Shown here in pieces: positions 7,360 through 12,992 of a DNA stretch of 12,992 nucleotides; the stretch's first letter is position 1; every line of letters starts with the position of its first letter. This DNA comes from an uncultured Collinsella sp. (GTDB lineage: Bacteria; Actinomycetota; Coriobacteriia; Coriobacteriales; Coriobacteriaceae), in the NCBI GenBank assembly GCA_900549065.1, contig URNC01000045.1:1-12992 (forward strand). The letters run 5' to 3'. A program made the position numbers and the translations under genes. Below the pieces are notes generated by a model. That model was not told where the DNA came from. It worked only from the letters and a program-made list of their open reading frames with translations, and did no database searches.

Positions 7360-8043
7360 TTACGCCCTTGCTTGCTCGATCTGCCCGATGAGCCAATCGC
7401 ACCAGGCATCCATGCCCTCGCCCTTGCGCGCGCTCACGGCAAACCGCGGCGCCTGCGGATTGAGGTCATCGAGTGTCCTAGTATACCTATCCATGTCAAA
7501 ATCGAAAGCCGGAGCCACGTCGACCTTGTTGAGCAGCTGCGCGCCGGCGTGTTGGAAGATGCCCGGGTACTTGATGGGCTTGTCGTCGCCCTCGGGCACC
7601 GAGAGAATCATGATGGACAGGTTTTCGCCCAGGTCAAAGTCGACCGGGCAGACCAGGTTGCCCACGTTTTCGATAAAGATGACGTCGATGTTCTCCAGAC
7701 CGACGGCCTGGTCGAAGGCGTCGGCGGCCTCCATGATCATGTTGCCCTCGAGGTGGCACAGGCCGCCCGTGTTGATTTGGATGGCGGGCATGCCGGCTTC
7801 CTTCATGGTGATGGCATCGACGTCCGAGGCGATGTCGCCCTCGATGACGGCACAGCGCAAGCCGGCCTTGTCGCGCAGGCGCTCGTTGGTGCCCAGGATC
7901 GTGGTGGTCTTGCCCGAACCGGGACTCGACAGCACATTGATCACATAGGTGTTTGTCTCATTAAATCGCTGACGCAGCTGATCTGCCAGGCGCTCGTTGC
8001 GCGACAGAATCGGCGATGCGATATCAATCGTTTTCTCGGCCAT
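7360..8043 (-). CDS. hypB: Hydrogenase nickel-incorporation GTPase HypB
   Basis: 227 residues. HypB is a GTPase that, with HypA, delivers nickel to the large subunit of [NiFe] hydrogenases; the pair can also serve urease. Motifs in order: P-loop SSPGSGKTT (39-47), the EGDIASDVDA region (68-77), metal ligands C96-H97 in GGLCHLEG, the HypB hallmark ENVGNLVCP (125-133, with C132), and the guanine-specificity motif NKVD (172-175). It lacks the N-terminal histidine-rich nickel store and the N-terminal CxxGC metal site found in some HypB proteins. The ATG has AGGAG 8 nt upstream. It lies 55 nt after hypA and 54 nt before topA. HypC, D, E and F are not in the window. Confidence 0.95.
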   Translation of the reverse strand: MAEKTIDIASPILSRNERLADQLRQRFNETNTYVINVLSSPGSGKTTTILGTNERLRDKAGLRCAVIEGDIASDVDAITMKEAGMPAIQINTGGLCHLEGNMIMEAADAFDQAVGLENIDVIFIENVGNLVCPVDFDLGENLSIMILSVPEGDDKPIKYPGIFQHAGAQLLNKVDVAPAFDFDMDRYTRTLDDLNPQAPRFAVSARKGEGMDAWCDWLIGQIEQARA

Positions 8044-8068
8044 ACTTAGCGCTCCTTACTTTGGCCCC

Positions 8069-8074
8069 TTTATA
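8069..8074 (-). promoter_or_regulatory. Possible internal -10 box before hypB
   Basis: Minus-strand TATAAA lies 26 nt before the hypB ATG, in the 55-nt hypA-hypB gap. No -35 match is seen. A short dyad, CCATC/GATGG, lies just upstream. An internal promoter for hypB-topA is possible but weakly supported. Confidence 0.25.
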
Positions 8075-8098
8075 CCCCATCACTAGATGGCTAGCGGG

Positions 8099-8455
8099 CT
8101 AATCGTCGGGGGTTTCGATTTCGATACTCGCGATATCGAGCTCGCGGCCGTGCAGTAGGCGCACGCTGGCACCACCACACTGGGGACAGCGACAGTGGAA
8201 ACGATCGTGGTCGAAAACCTCGCCGCAGTCCAGACACTCGCTTTGTGGATGGACCTCCTCCACGGCAAGCTCGCAGCCTCGCGTGAGCGGGTCCTCGTCG
8301 CGAAATGTCTCCCACGCAAAGTCGAGCGCCTCGCGCACAACTTCGGTCATATCCCCGATACGCAGCGTTACCAAAACGGCGCGCGAGGCCCCCGCCCCAC
8401 GCGCCGCGCGAATCACTGTATCGAGTATGCCGTTGACAATGCCAACCTCGTGCAT
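8099..8455 (-). CDS. hypA: Hydrogenase/urease nickel-chaperone HypA
   Basis: 118 residues, the usual length for the family. It begins with the invariant MHE; His2 is part of the nickel site. The zinc site is C74-x2-C77 (ECLDCG) with C90-x2-C93 (RCPQCG). HypA hands nickel to the hydrogenase precursor together with HypB, its downstream neighbour. It starts 6 nt after the tatC stop, with its AGGAG overlapping the end of tatC, so translation is probably coupled. The C-terminus ELDIASIEIE matches the family's closing strand. Confidence 0.94.
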   Translation of the reverse strand: MHEVGIVNGILDTVIRAARGAGASRAVLVTLRIGDMTEVVREALDFAWETFRDEDPLTRGCELAVEEVHPQSECLDCGEVFDHDRFHCRCPQCGGASVRLLHGRELDIASIEIETPDD

Positions 8456-8461
8456 ACCGAT

Positions 8462-9253
8462 TTACTCCTCGTCGTCCTCATCGTCCGAGAACAGGTCCAG
8501 ACGGCTCACAAACAAGCCCTCCTTGCCCTCGCGCGCGGTAATGACCACGCGGGCAATGGCGAGCGAAATCTCGTAGAGCGAGAGCAGGGCACCATACATG
8601 AGGCCCAGCGTAACGGGCGAGCCGTCGGGCGTAATCACAGCCGAGCCCACAAGCAGGCCCACGTACACGTAGCGCCAGGCGCCGCGGAAGGCCGCGTAGG
8701 ACACGATGTGGAAGACGGACAGGTAGAAGATGATGAGCGGCAGCTCAAACGCCACGCCAAAGCCGATCATAAAGAGCAGCTCCATGTTGACGTAGTTCTC
8801 CAGGTCGGGCAGCGCCGTGGCGACGGCCGAGGTCTCGCCGATAAGCCACTCAAAGCCCGCCGGGATGATGATGAAATAGCAGAAGATGGCGCCCAGGAAG
8901 AACAGCACCGTCGAGGCGAGCACCGTGGGCACGACCCATTTGCGCTCGTTGGGACGCAGTGCCGGCAGGAAAAATGCCAGAATCTGCCAGATGATCATGG
9001 GCGTGCACATGACCACGGCCATCTTGATGGCCAGCGAGAAGCGCAGGCCAAAGCCGCCGAGCGTGGTGGTGATGTAGAACTTACCGTCCGGCACAAAGGA
9101 GCGGATGGGGTCTTCCAGGATGTCGAGCACCACGGGCGTGGCGAAATACAGCACGATGGCGGCGGCAAACACCGACACGACCACGATGGTCAGGCGGCGA
9201 CGGAGCTCGCCCAGGTGATCGAAGAGCGGCATGCGCGCAGGTCCGATAGGCAT
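8462..9253 (-). CDS. tatC: Sec-independent protein translocase TatC
   Basis: 263 residues, about six membrane helices. TatC is the membrane receptor for twin-arginine signal peptides and exports folded, often cofactor-containing proteins. It shows the N-terminal FDHLGELRRRL (11-21), FFLPALRPNE (94-103, including E103), GFGVAFELP (164-172, with E170) and ITPDGSP (207-213, with D210). All are positions conserved in TatC. The C-terminus is cytosolic and acidic (SDDEDDEE). The ATG overlaps the TAA of tatA by 1 nt (TAATG) and has GGGAGG 9 nt upstream. It is followed closely by hypA. Confidence 0.96.
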   Translation of the reverse strand: MPIGPARMPLFDHLGELRRRLTIVVVSVFAAAIVLYFATPVVLDILEDPIRSFVPDGKFYITTTLGGFGLRFSLAIKMAVVMCTPMIIWQILAFFLPALRPNERKWVVPTVLASTVLFFLGAIFCYFIIIPAGFEWLIGETSAVATALPDLENYVNMELLFMIGFGVAFELPLIIFYLSVFHIVSYAAFRGAWRYVYVGLLVGSAVITPDGSPVTLGLMYGALLSLYEISLAIARVVITAREGKEGLFVSRLDLFSDDEDDEE

Positions 9254-9852
9254 TACTCATCGCCTCCCTTCGGGGCATCGGCGGTGGCAGCCTCGGCAAC
9301 GGCCTCGTCCTCGGCCTCGAGCTCGCGAGCGAGCTGGTCGACGACGGCCTTGCGCTTGCGGGGACGACGGGCGTAGAGGTCAGCCGTCGTGGGCTCTGCC
9401 GGCTCGGGCTCGGACTCCGGCTCTGCAGCAGGCTCGGGCTCGACGACAGACTCGGCGGCAGCGGCAGGCTCGGCGCCCTCGGCCTCGGACTCCTCAGCAG
9501 CACCCTCGACCTCGGCGGCAGCCTCGCTCGCGGCCTTCTCGGCGGCAAGGCGGGCACGGCGCTCGGCAAAGGTCTCCTTCTTTGCGGGCGCAGCCGTCTC
9601 GACGGCATCCTCGTCTGCATCGGAATCGTCATCGACGGCAGTCTTCTTGGGCTTGACCGGTGCCGAAGCGGCCTCACTTACCGGATCGATAATCTCGGAC
9701 TGAACAACGGCCGTCATCTTTTCCTGCGTCTCGCGGAACTGACGGATGGCACGGCCGATCGTGCGGCCCATCTGTGGGAGCTTATCCGGGCCAAACAGCA
9801 AAAAGCCGAAGACCACGATGATCGCGAGCTCACCCTCTCCAATACCAAACAC
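9253..9852 (-). CDS. tatA: Twin-arginine translocase subunit TatA/TatB family
   Basis: 199 residues from a GTG start. A single N-terminal membrane helix (about 5-20) is followed by FGPDKLPQMGRTIG (20-33) and an amphipathic helix (to about 46), the normal TatA/B plan. It has features of both types: the MFGIGEGEL start with Glu8 and the GP-LP hinge are TatB-like, while FG-KLP is common in TatA. The long tail (about 150 residues) is low-complexity and rich in Ala, Glu and Pro, with an EPEP stretch near 137-153 and a basic patch ARRPRKRK (161-168). The GTG at 9852 has GGAGG 5 nt upstream; an earlier ATG at 9897 would add 15 polar residues before the helix. It probably partners TatC as a TatA/B dual subunit. 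Which subtype it is remains open. Confidence 0.88.
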   Translation of the reverse strand: MFGIGEGELAIIVVFGFLLFGPDKLPQMGRTIGRAIRQFRETQEKMTAVVQSEIIDPVSEAASAPVKPKKTAVDDDSDADEDAVETAAPAKKETFAERRARLAAEKAASEAAAEVEGAAEESEAEGAEPAAAAESVVEPEPAAEPESEPEPAEPTTADLYARRPRKRKAVVDQLARELEAEDEAVAEAATADAPKGGDE

Positions 9853-9927
9853 ACATACCTCCAAGGCTCGATGTGAGTCGAGCCCGCACCGCGCCATTCG
9901 GCCGGAACTCGTCTATTCATTCGGTCA

Positions 9928-9961
9928 AGTATAGCGCCCGGACGCCAAAACGTCCGAGCGC
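9928..9961 (-). promoter_or_regulatory. Candidate tatA promoter with dyad directly upstream of the -10
   Basis: On the minus strand TATACT (9928-9933) can serve as a -10 box, about 76 nt before the tatA GTG. It is immediately preceded by an inverted repeat, GCGCTCGGACG (9951-9961) and CGTCCGGGCGC (9934-9944), with a TTTTGG loop and one mismatch. The dyad fills the -35 region and no TTGACA-like box is visible. It may be an operator, an attenuator for read-through from the STAS gene, or a weak terminator; no T-tract follows. Confidence 0.45.
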
Positions 9962-10005
9962 ATCACAAACATATGCCAAACGGCACGCCCTTTTGGGGGC
10001 AAAGA

Positions 10006-10320
10006 TTATGCAGCGGTGATCGAAATCTCCTGGTCGACACCCAACAGCTGGACCACGCGCATCACCGGGGGCTGCACATTGGTGCAGCTGAAGCGCTTGC
10101 CGTGGTCGACCGCGTGGTGCACGGCGCCCACGAGCACGCCAATGCCCGTCGAATCGATGTAGCTCACCTGGGCAAAATCGAGCTCAACGGCCTCAGCGGG
10201 CTGCTCGAGCGCCAGGTCGATGGCATTGCGCAGGCTATCGGCGTTAGAGATATCGATCTCGCCGGTTACCTTAATGGTGTAGAGCTCTGGCGTGGGGTTG
10301 GTGGAAATACCCAAATCCAT
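10006..10320 (-). CDS. STAS-domain anti-sigma-factor antagonist (SpoIIAA/RsbV-like)
   Basis: 104 residues, a single STAS domain. It shows the EIDISNA segment (21-27) and the phosphorylation motif YIDSTGIGVLVG (54-65), with Ser57 as the predicted target of a partner kinase. In known systems the dephosphorylated form binds an anti-sigma kinase (RsbW/SpoIIAB type) and frees a sigma factor. No such kinase or sigma factor lies nearby, so the partner must be elsewhere. The ATG has AAAGGAG 7 nt upstream. It follows the aminotransferase by 51 nt, probably on the same transcript. Sporulation is not implied. Confidence 0.9.
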   Translation of the reverse strand: MDLGISTNPTPELYTIKVTGEIDISNADSLRNAIDLALEQPAEAVELDFAQVSYIDSTGIGVLVGAVHHAVDHGKRFSCTNVQPPVMRVVQLLGVDQEISITAA

Positions 10321-10371
10321 GTATACGCTCCTTTACGTATCGAAAGTGCGGATAGTACGGGAAGCCGCGCG

Positions 10372-11676
10372 TTAGGCGCGCTCGGCACGCGCAAGCTCGG
10401 CAGCGACAAGCTTGACGGCCAGCACCAGCACGTCGAGCGCGGCCTCCAGGTCCTCGACCGTGGGATAGCTCGGCGCGATGCGGATGTTGGTGTCGCGCGG
10501 GTCCTTGCCATAGGGCCAGGTGGCACCAGCCGGCGTGAGCTTGACGCCCAGGTCGGCGCAGAGCGCGGCGACCTTCTGGGCTGAACCCTCGGGACCATCG
10601 AAGCTTACAAAGTAGCCGCCGCGGGGGTGCGTCCAGGTGGCGCAGCCCGTGTCGCCCAAGCCCTCGGTGAGCTTTCGCTCGACAGCCTCAAAGCGCGGGC
10701 GCAGGAACTCGGCATGCTTTTTCATGTGCTCCTTGACCGCCTCGATGGTGGGAAGGAAGCGCACGTGACGCAGCTGGTTGAGCTTATCGGCGCTGATGAG
10801 GCCGGCCTTCAGGCGCTTGGAGAACTCCGCGATAACCGCGGGGCTCGCACCGATAAAGCCGATACCGGCACCCGGGAAGGTGATCTTGGACGTCGAGGCG
10901 AATGCCACCACGCGGTCCTCGGTGCCCGCCGCGCGGGCAAGATCAAAGATGTTGGCGAGCTCGTCGGTCTCGTCGTACAGGTCGTGCACGCAGTAGGCGT
11001 TGTCCCAGAAGATGCGGAAATCGGGCGCGGCCGTGTGCATCTCGACCAGGCGGCGCACGGTGTCCTCGCTAAAGGTGATACCCGTGGGGTTGGAATACTT
11101 GGGCACGCACCAGATGCCCTTGATGGAATCGTCGGCGGCAACGAGACGCTCGATCTCGTCCATATCGGGACCGTTGTCGGTCATCGCGACGGGAACGTTC
11201 TCGATACCCAAGTCGGCGGTAATGCCAAAGTGGCGATCGTAGCCGGGAACCGGGCACAGGAACTTGACCTTCTTGCCGTCGTGCGCTGCCTCGTAAGCCT
11301 CCCAGGGCTCGTTGCCGCACGAGCCGCAACGCCAGAACATACCGGCGATATCATGCTCGATCAGCAGGCTCGACGAACCCAGCACGAGCGTCTGCTCGGC
11401 GGGGCAACCCAGGAACTCCCCCGCCAACTTGCGTGCCGAGGGAATGCCCTCAAAGCAGCCGTAGTTGGAACAGTCGACGTTGCCGTCGTGCAGATCGGCA
11501 TCGGCATTGAGGATATCGAGCATGGGTCGAGAGATGTCCACCTGGGAGGGCGACGGCTTGCCGCGGGCCATGTCGAGCGCCAGGCCCTTGGCCTTGACCT
11601 CGGCGACCTCGGCCTTGAGCGCCTCGATGGCGGCATCGAGTTCGGTGGTTTCCATCTTCTGGTAGATCGTCTGCAT
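10372..11676 (-). CDS. PLP-dependent aminotransferase, aspartate/MocR-like subgroup
   Basis: 434 residues, a fold-type I aminotransferase. PLP-site residues seen: N196 in SNPTG, D225 and Y228 in WDNAY, the Schiff-base lysine K264 in STSKITFPGAGIGF, and the substrate-carboxylate arginine R399 in NIRIAPSYP. The length and the features MARGKPSPSQVD, NYGCFEGIPSARKL and VLGSSSL match the family often annotated as aspartate aminotransferase or Aminotran_MocR (PF12897), which lacks the DNA-binding domain of true MocR regulators. It probably moves amino groups between aspartate or a similar amino acid and 2-oxoglutarate; the exact substrate cannot be read from the sequence. Cytoplasmic. The ATG has a weak GAAAGG site. 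The gene is divergent from the 84-residue ORF. Confidence 0.9.
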   Translation of the reverse strand: MQTIYQKMETTELDAAIEALKAEVAEVKAKGLALDMARGKPSPSQVDISRPMLDILNADADLHDGNVDCSNYGCFEGIPSARKLAGEFLGCPAEQTLVLGSSSLLIEHDIAGMFWRCGSCGNEPWEAYEAAHDGKKVKFLCPVPGYDRHFGITADLGIENVPVAMTDNGPDMDEIERLVAADDSIKGIWCVPKYSNPTGITFSEDTVRRLVEMHTAAPDFRIFWDNAYCVHDLYDETDELANIFDLARAAGTEDRVVAFASTSKITFPGAGIGFIGASPAVIAEFSKRLKAGLISADKLNQLRHVRFLPTIEAVKEHMKKHAEFLRPRFEAVERKLTEGLGDTGCATWTHPRGGYFVSFDGPEGSAQKVAALCADLGVKLTPAGATWPYGKDPRDTNIRIAPSYPTVEDLEAALDVLVLAVKLVAAELARAERA

Positions 11677-11717
11677 GGGTGCGACCTTTCACGAAGCGGT
11701 ACGTTGCAATTCTTCTA

Positions 11718-11723
11718 AGTATA
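11718..11723 (-). promoter_or_regulatory. Candidate -10 box of the aminotransferase-STAS unit
   Basis: Minus-strand TATACT lies 42 nt before the aminotransferase ATG. It is the same hexamer, followed by the same T, as the candidate tatA promoter. No consensus -35 is seen at 17-18 nt. The 149-nt divergent gap (11677-11825) must also hold the promoter of the plus-strand small gene. The best candidate there is weak: GTCACA (11734-11739) with TAGATT (11757-11762), 17 nt apart. Confidence 0.4.
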
Positions 11724-11825
11724 GACCGCCACCGTCACAACGTTATGAAGCCGTGATAGATTAAGTCCATCGCAATAAATTACGAATCGCCGCGCATGCC
11801 GGCGTGAAGCGCCCAAGGAGGCACT

Positions 11826-12080
11826 ATGGAGTACGGATCGTTCCAGGCCGAGGAATTCGGCGACCTGCAGCGCCTGGTCGACGGACTGTTTTACGACCGC
11901 CACACCATCGACCGCCTGAATCTCATCGTGCAGGCCGAGATCTTGGACCTCGCGCCCGACCTCATGGAGATCGTCAACCTGCTACCGCCCGGCTATTACG
12001 ACCGCCAGTCACTTTGCGACCAGCTCAACTCCGCCTTGGCCGCCCACGGCTGGGGCGCCATCTACGGCACCGTAGAATAA
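11826..12080 (+). CDS. Small acidic protein of unknown function
   Basis: 84 residues, MEYGSFQAEEFGDLQRLVDG at the start and GWGAIYGTVE at the end. A strong ribosome-binding site AAGGAGG lies 4 nt before the ATG, which supports expression. The sequence is acidic, leucine-rich and mostly helical in pattern, with an LPPGYYDRQSLCDQLN segment (53-68) that looks like a short loop followed by a helix. It has no membrane helix, signal peptide or metal motif. I do not recognise the family. It stands alone, divergent from the aminotransferase and convergent with nhaA, and is followed by a hairpin repeat and a terminator, so it has its own transcription unit. Confidence 0.8.
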   Translation: MEYGSFQAEEFGDLQRLVDGLFYDRHTIDRLNLIVQAEILDLAPDLMEIVNLLPPGYYDRQSLCDQLNSALAAHGWGAIYGTVE

Positions 12081-12083
12081 ACC

Positions 12084-12111
12084 TAGTCATTAAGAACGTC
12101 CCGAATGACTA
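12084..12111. repeat. Small hairpin repeat with GGGACGTTC loop
   Basis: TAGTCATT (12084-12091) pairs with AATGACTA (12104-12111). The 12-nt loop reads AAGAACGTCCCG, that is CGGGACGTTCTT on the other strand. The loop core GGGACGTTC equals that of the element at 4606-4663, while the stem is unrelated. It lies 3 nt after the stop codon of the 84-residue gene and abuts the terminator. Confidence 0.75.
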
Positions 12112-12148
12112 AAACGCCGCCTGTGATGGTGTTCACAGGCGGCGTTTT
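12111..12148. terminator. Bidirectional intrinsic terminator
   Basis: A perfect 16-bp stem, AAAACGCCGCCTGTGA (12111-12126) with TCACAGGCGGCGTTTT (12133-12148), and a 6-nt loop TGGTGT. Short A and T tracts on the two sides serve both the 84-residue gene (plus) and nhaA (minus), whose stop is at 12166. Confidence 0.92.
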
Positions 12149-12165
12149 CAAACTTGTATGTGCTC

Positions 12166-12982
12166 TTACTCGTCCTTGGGCGCGGGGTGTTTGCAGATCA
12201 CACTCATGTAGATCATGCCAAGTACGGCCGCGGTGACAGAGCCGGCAAGAATAGCGGCCTTGGCGGCCAGAACCTCAAACTGGGCCGTCGGGAAGGCAAG
12301 GCCGCTGATGAGGATCGACATGGTAAAGCCGATACCGCCCAGAATGCCCACACCGGCAATCATGTGCCAGTTGACATTGCGCGGCAGCTCGGAGATCTTG
12401 AGCTTAACCAGGGCAAACGTCATGCCAAAGATACCGATTGGCTTGCCCAGCAGCATGCCAAAGTACACGCCGAGCGTCACCGGGTCGGTGAGTAGCGTGC
12501 TCATGTCCACGCCCACTAGGCGAACCTGTGCGTTCACGAACGCAAAGATCGGCAGGATCACAAAGTTGACCGGCGTGGAGATCAGACGCTCCATGCGGAT
12601 GAGCGGCGGGGTCACGCGGTGCATGACGCGCTCGACCTTGGTGGTCGAGACGGTAAAGTCATGCTGGCCCAGGATGTGTGCCTCGTCATCGTAGCGGTCG
12701 TCGAGCAGCGGCAGACACTCGCCCAACCAATCGGTGAGGCTATCGAGCTTGACGCCGCACTTGGCCGGGATGGTAAAGGCCAAGATGACGCCGGCGAGCG
12801 TAGCGTGCACGCCGCTCTTGAACATGCAGAACCACAGCAGCAGGCCCAGCACCGAGTACGGGGCAAGGCGGTAATGCTGCGTCTTGTTGAGCCACACGAG
12901 CGCGCAGGTCACAAGCGCGGCGGCGCCCAACCAAAACGGATTGGGGCTCTGACCGTAGAAGATGGCGATGGCGGCGATGGAA
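12166..12982 (-). CDS. nhaA: Na+/H+ antiporter NhaA, N-terminal part missing at contig end
   Basis: About 271 C-terminal residues are visible, of roughly 390-440 in the family. The frame enters from the right edge with SIAAIAIFYGQSPNPF, and no true start is present. Conserved stretches are FKSGVHATLAGVILAFTIP, PIFAFVNAQV (the family usually has FANAGV), LGKPIGIFGMT and GGIGFTMSILISGLAF, with several membrane helices. NhaA exchanges external protons for cytosolic sodium and so controls sodium and pH. The ion-binding aspartate pair of E. coli NhaA (D163-D164) would lie just outside the contig. It ends in a short cytosolic tail (CKHPAPKDE) and a bidirectional terminator. Confidence 0.93.
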
Positions 12983-12992
12983 CTGTCTCTTA
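12983..12992. other. Sequencing-library adapter remnant (Tn5/Nextera mosaic end)
   Basis: The last ten bases, CTGTCTCTTA, are the start of the reverse-complement mosaic end CTGTCTCTTATACACATCT and mirror the remnant at 1-15. They are not genomic. Confidence 0.93.

Noticed and set aside
4684..8049. 1121-codon open frame on the plus strand across topA and hypB
   Set aside because: It lies wholly opposite two clear, motif-bearing genes and their terminator, has no recognisable domain, and is the usual stop-free antisense frame of high-GC DNA.
8195..9376. 393-codon open frame on the plus strand, His/Glu/Arg-rich
   Set aside because: It is antisense to hypA, tatC and the end of tatA; the histidine-rich look comes from the reverse complement of hydrophobic and other common codons, not from a metal-binding protein.
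9853..9897. 15-residue N-terminal extension of TatA/B from an ATG at 9897
   Set aside because: It puts polar and charged residues before the membrane helix, unlike any TatA/B; the GTG at 9852 has GGAGG at 5 nt.
11191..11200. GGGAACGTTC, resembling the repeat core GGGACGTTC
   Set aside because: It has an extra base, lies inside the aminotransferase coding frame and has no flanking inverted repeat.
10627..11718. 363-codon open frame on the plus strand
   Set aside because: It is antisense to the aminotransferase, which has every PLP-site residue; no ribosome-binding site or domain supports it.
1..12992. CRISPR array, tRNA, rRNA, transposase gene or phage genes
   Set aside because: I saw no regularly spaced direct repeats, no tRNA-like cloverleaf and no gene of these kinds on either strand.

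Overview
The window is a 13 kb contig of a high-GC bacterium. Gene content and order fit a gut actinobacterium of class Coriobacteriia, most likely Collinsella or a close relative. This rests on recognition of protein types and on the intergenic hairpin repeats, not on a database search. Both extreme ends (1-15 and 12983-12992) are remnants of the Tn5/Nextera mosaic-end adapter, so they are library artefacts. The two genes that run off the ends (ricT on the left, nhaA on the right) are cut by the assembly, not by biology.

Layout. On the minus strand at the left is a tight DNA-replication cluster, tmk-holB-ricT, with a 1-nt gap and a 10-nt overlap between genes. This order is also known from Firmicutes. 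Facing away from tmk, on the plus strand, is a membrane-anchored zinc-ribbon protein with a poly-aspartate stretch. It is bracketed by two hairpin repeats (3467-3535 and 4606-4663) and ends at a strong bidirectional terminator (4666-4705).

The centre is a long minus-strand run: an aspartate-type aminotransferase, a STAS anti-sigma-factor antagonist, tatA/B, tatC, hypA, hypB and a type IA topoisomerase. From tatA to hypA the genes overlap or nearly touch. The run therefore links the Tat export channel with the HypA/HypB nickel-insertion pair, as would suit production of an exported [NiFe] hydrogenase. The hydrogenase itself is not in the window. The topoisomerase looks archaeal-type, starts at TTG, and carries four C-terminal zinc ribbons plus a lysine-rich tail.

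At the right, an unidentified 84-residue acidic protein (plus strand) converges on an NhaA-type Na+/H+ antiporter. A second hairpin repeat and a second bidirectional terminator lie between them.

The observations most worth following are: two intergenic hairpins that share a GGGACGTTC loop but have unrelated stems, each placed directly between a plus-strand stop codon and a terminator; a RicT protein with an extra five-cysteine cluster and a long arginine-rich tail; and the Tat-HypAB linkage. I found no CRISPR array, tRNA, rRNA, transposase gene or clear new defence system.
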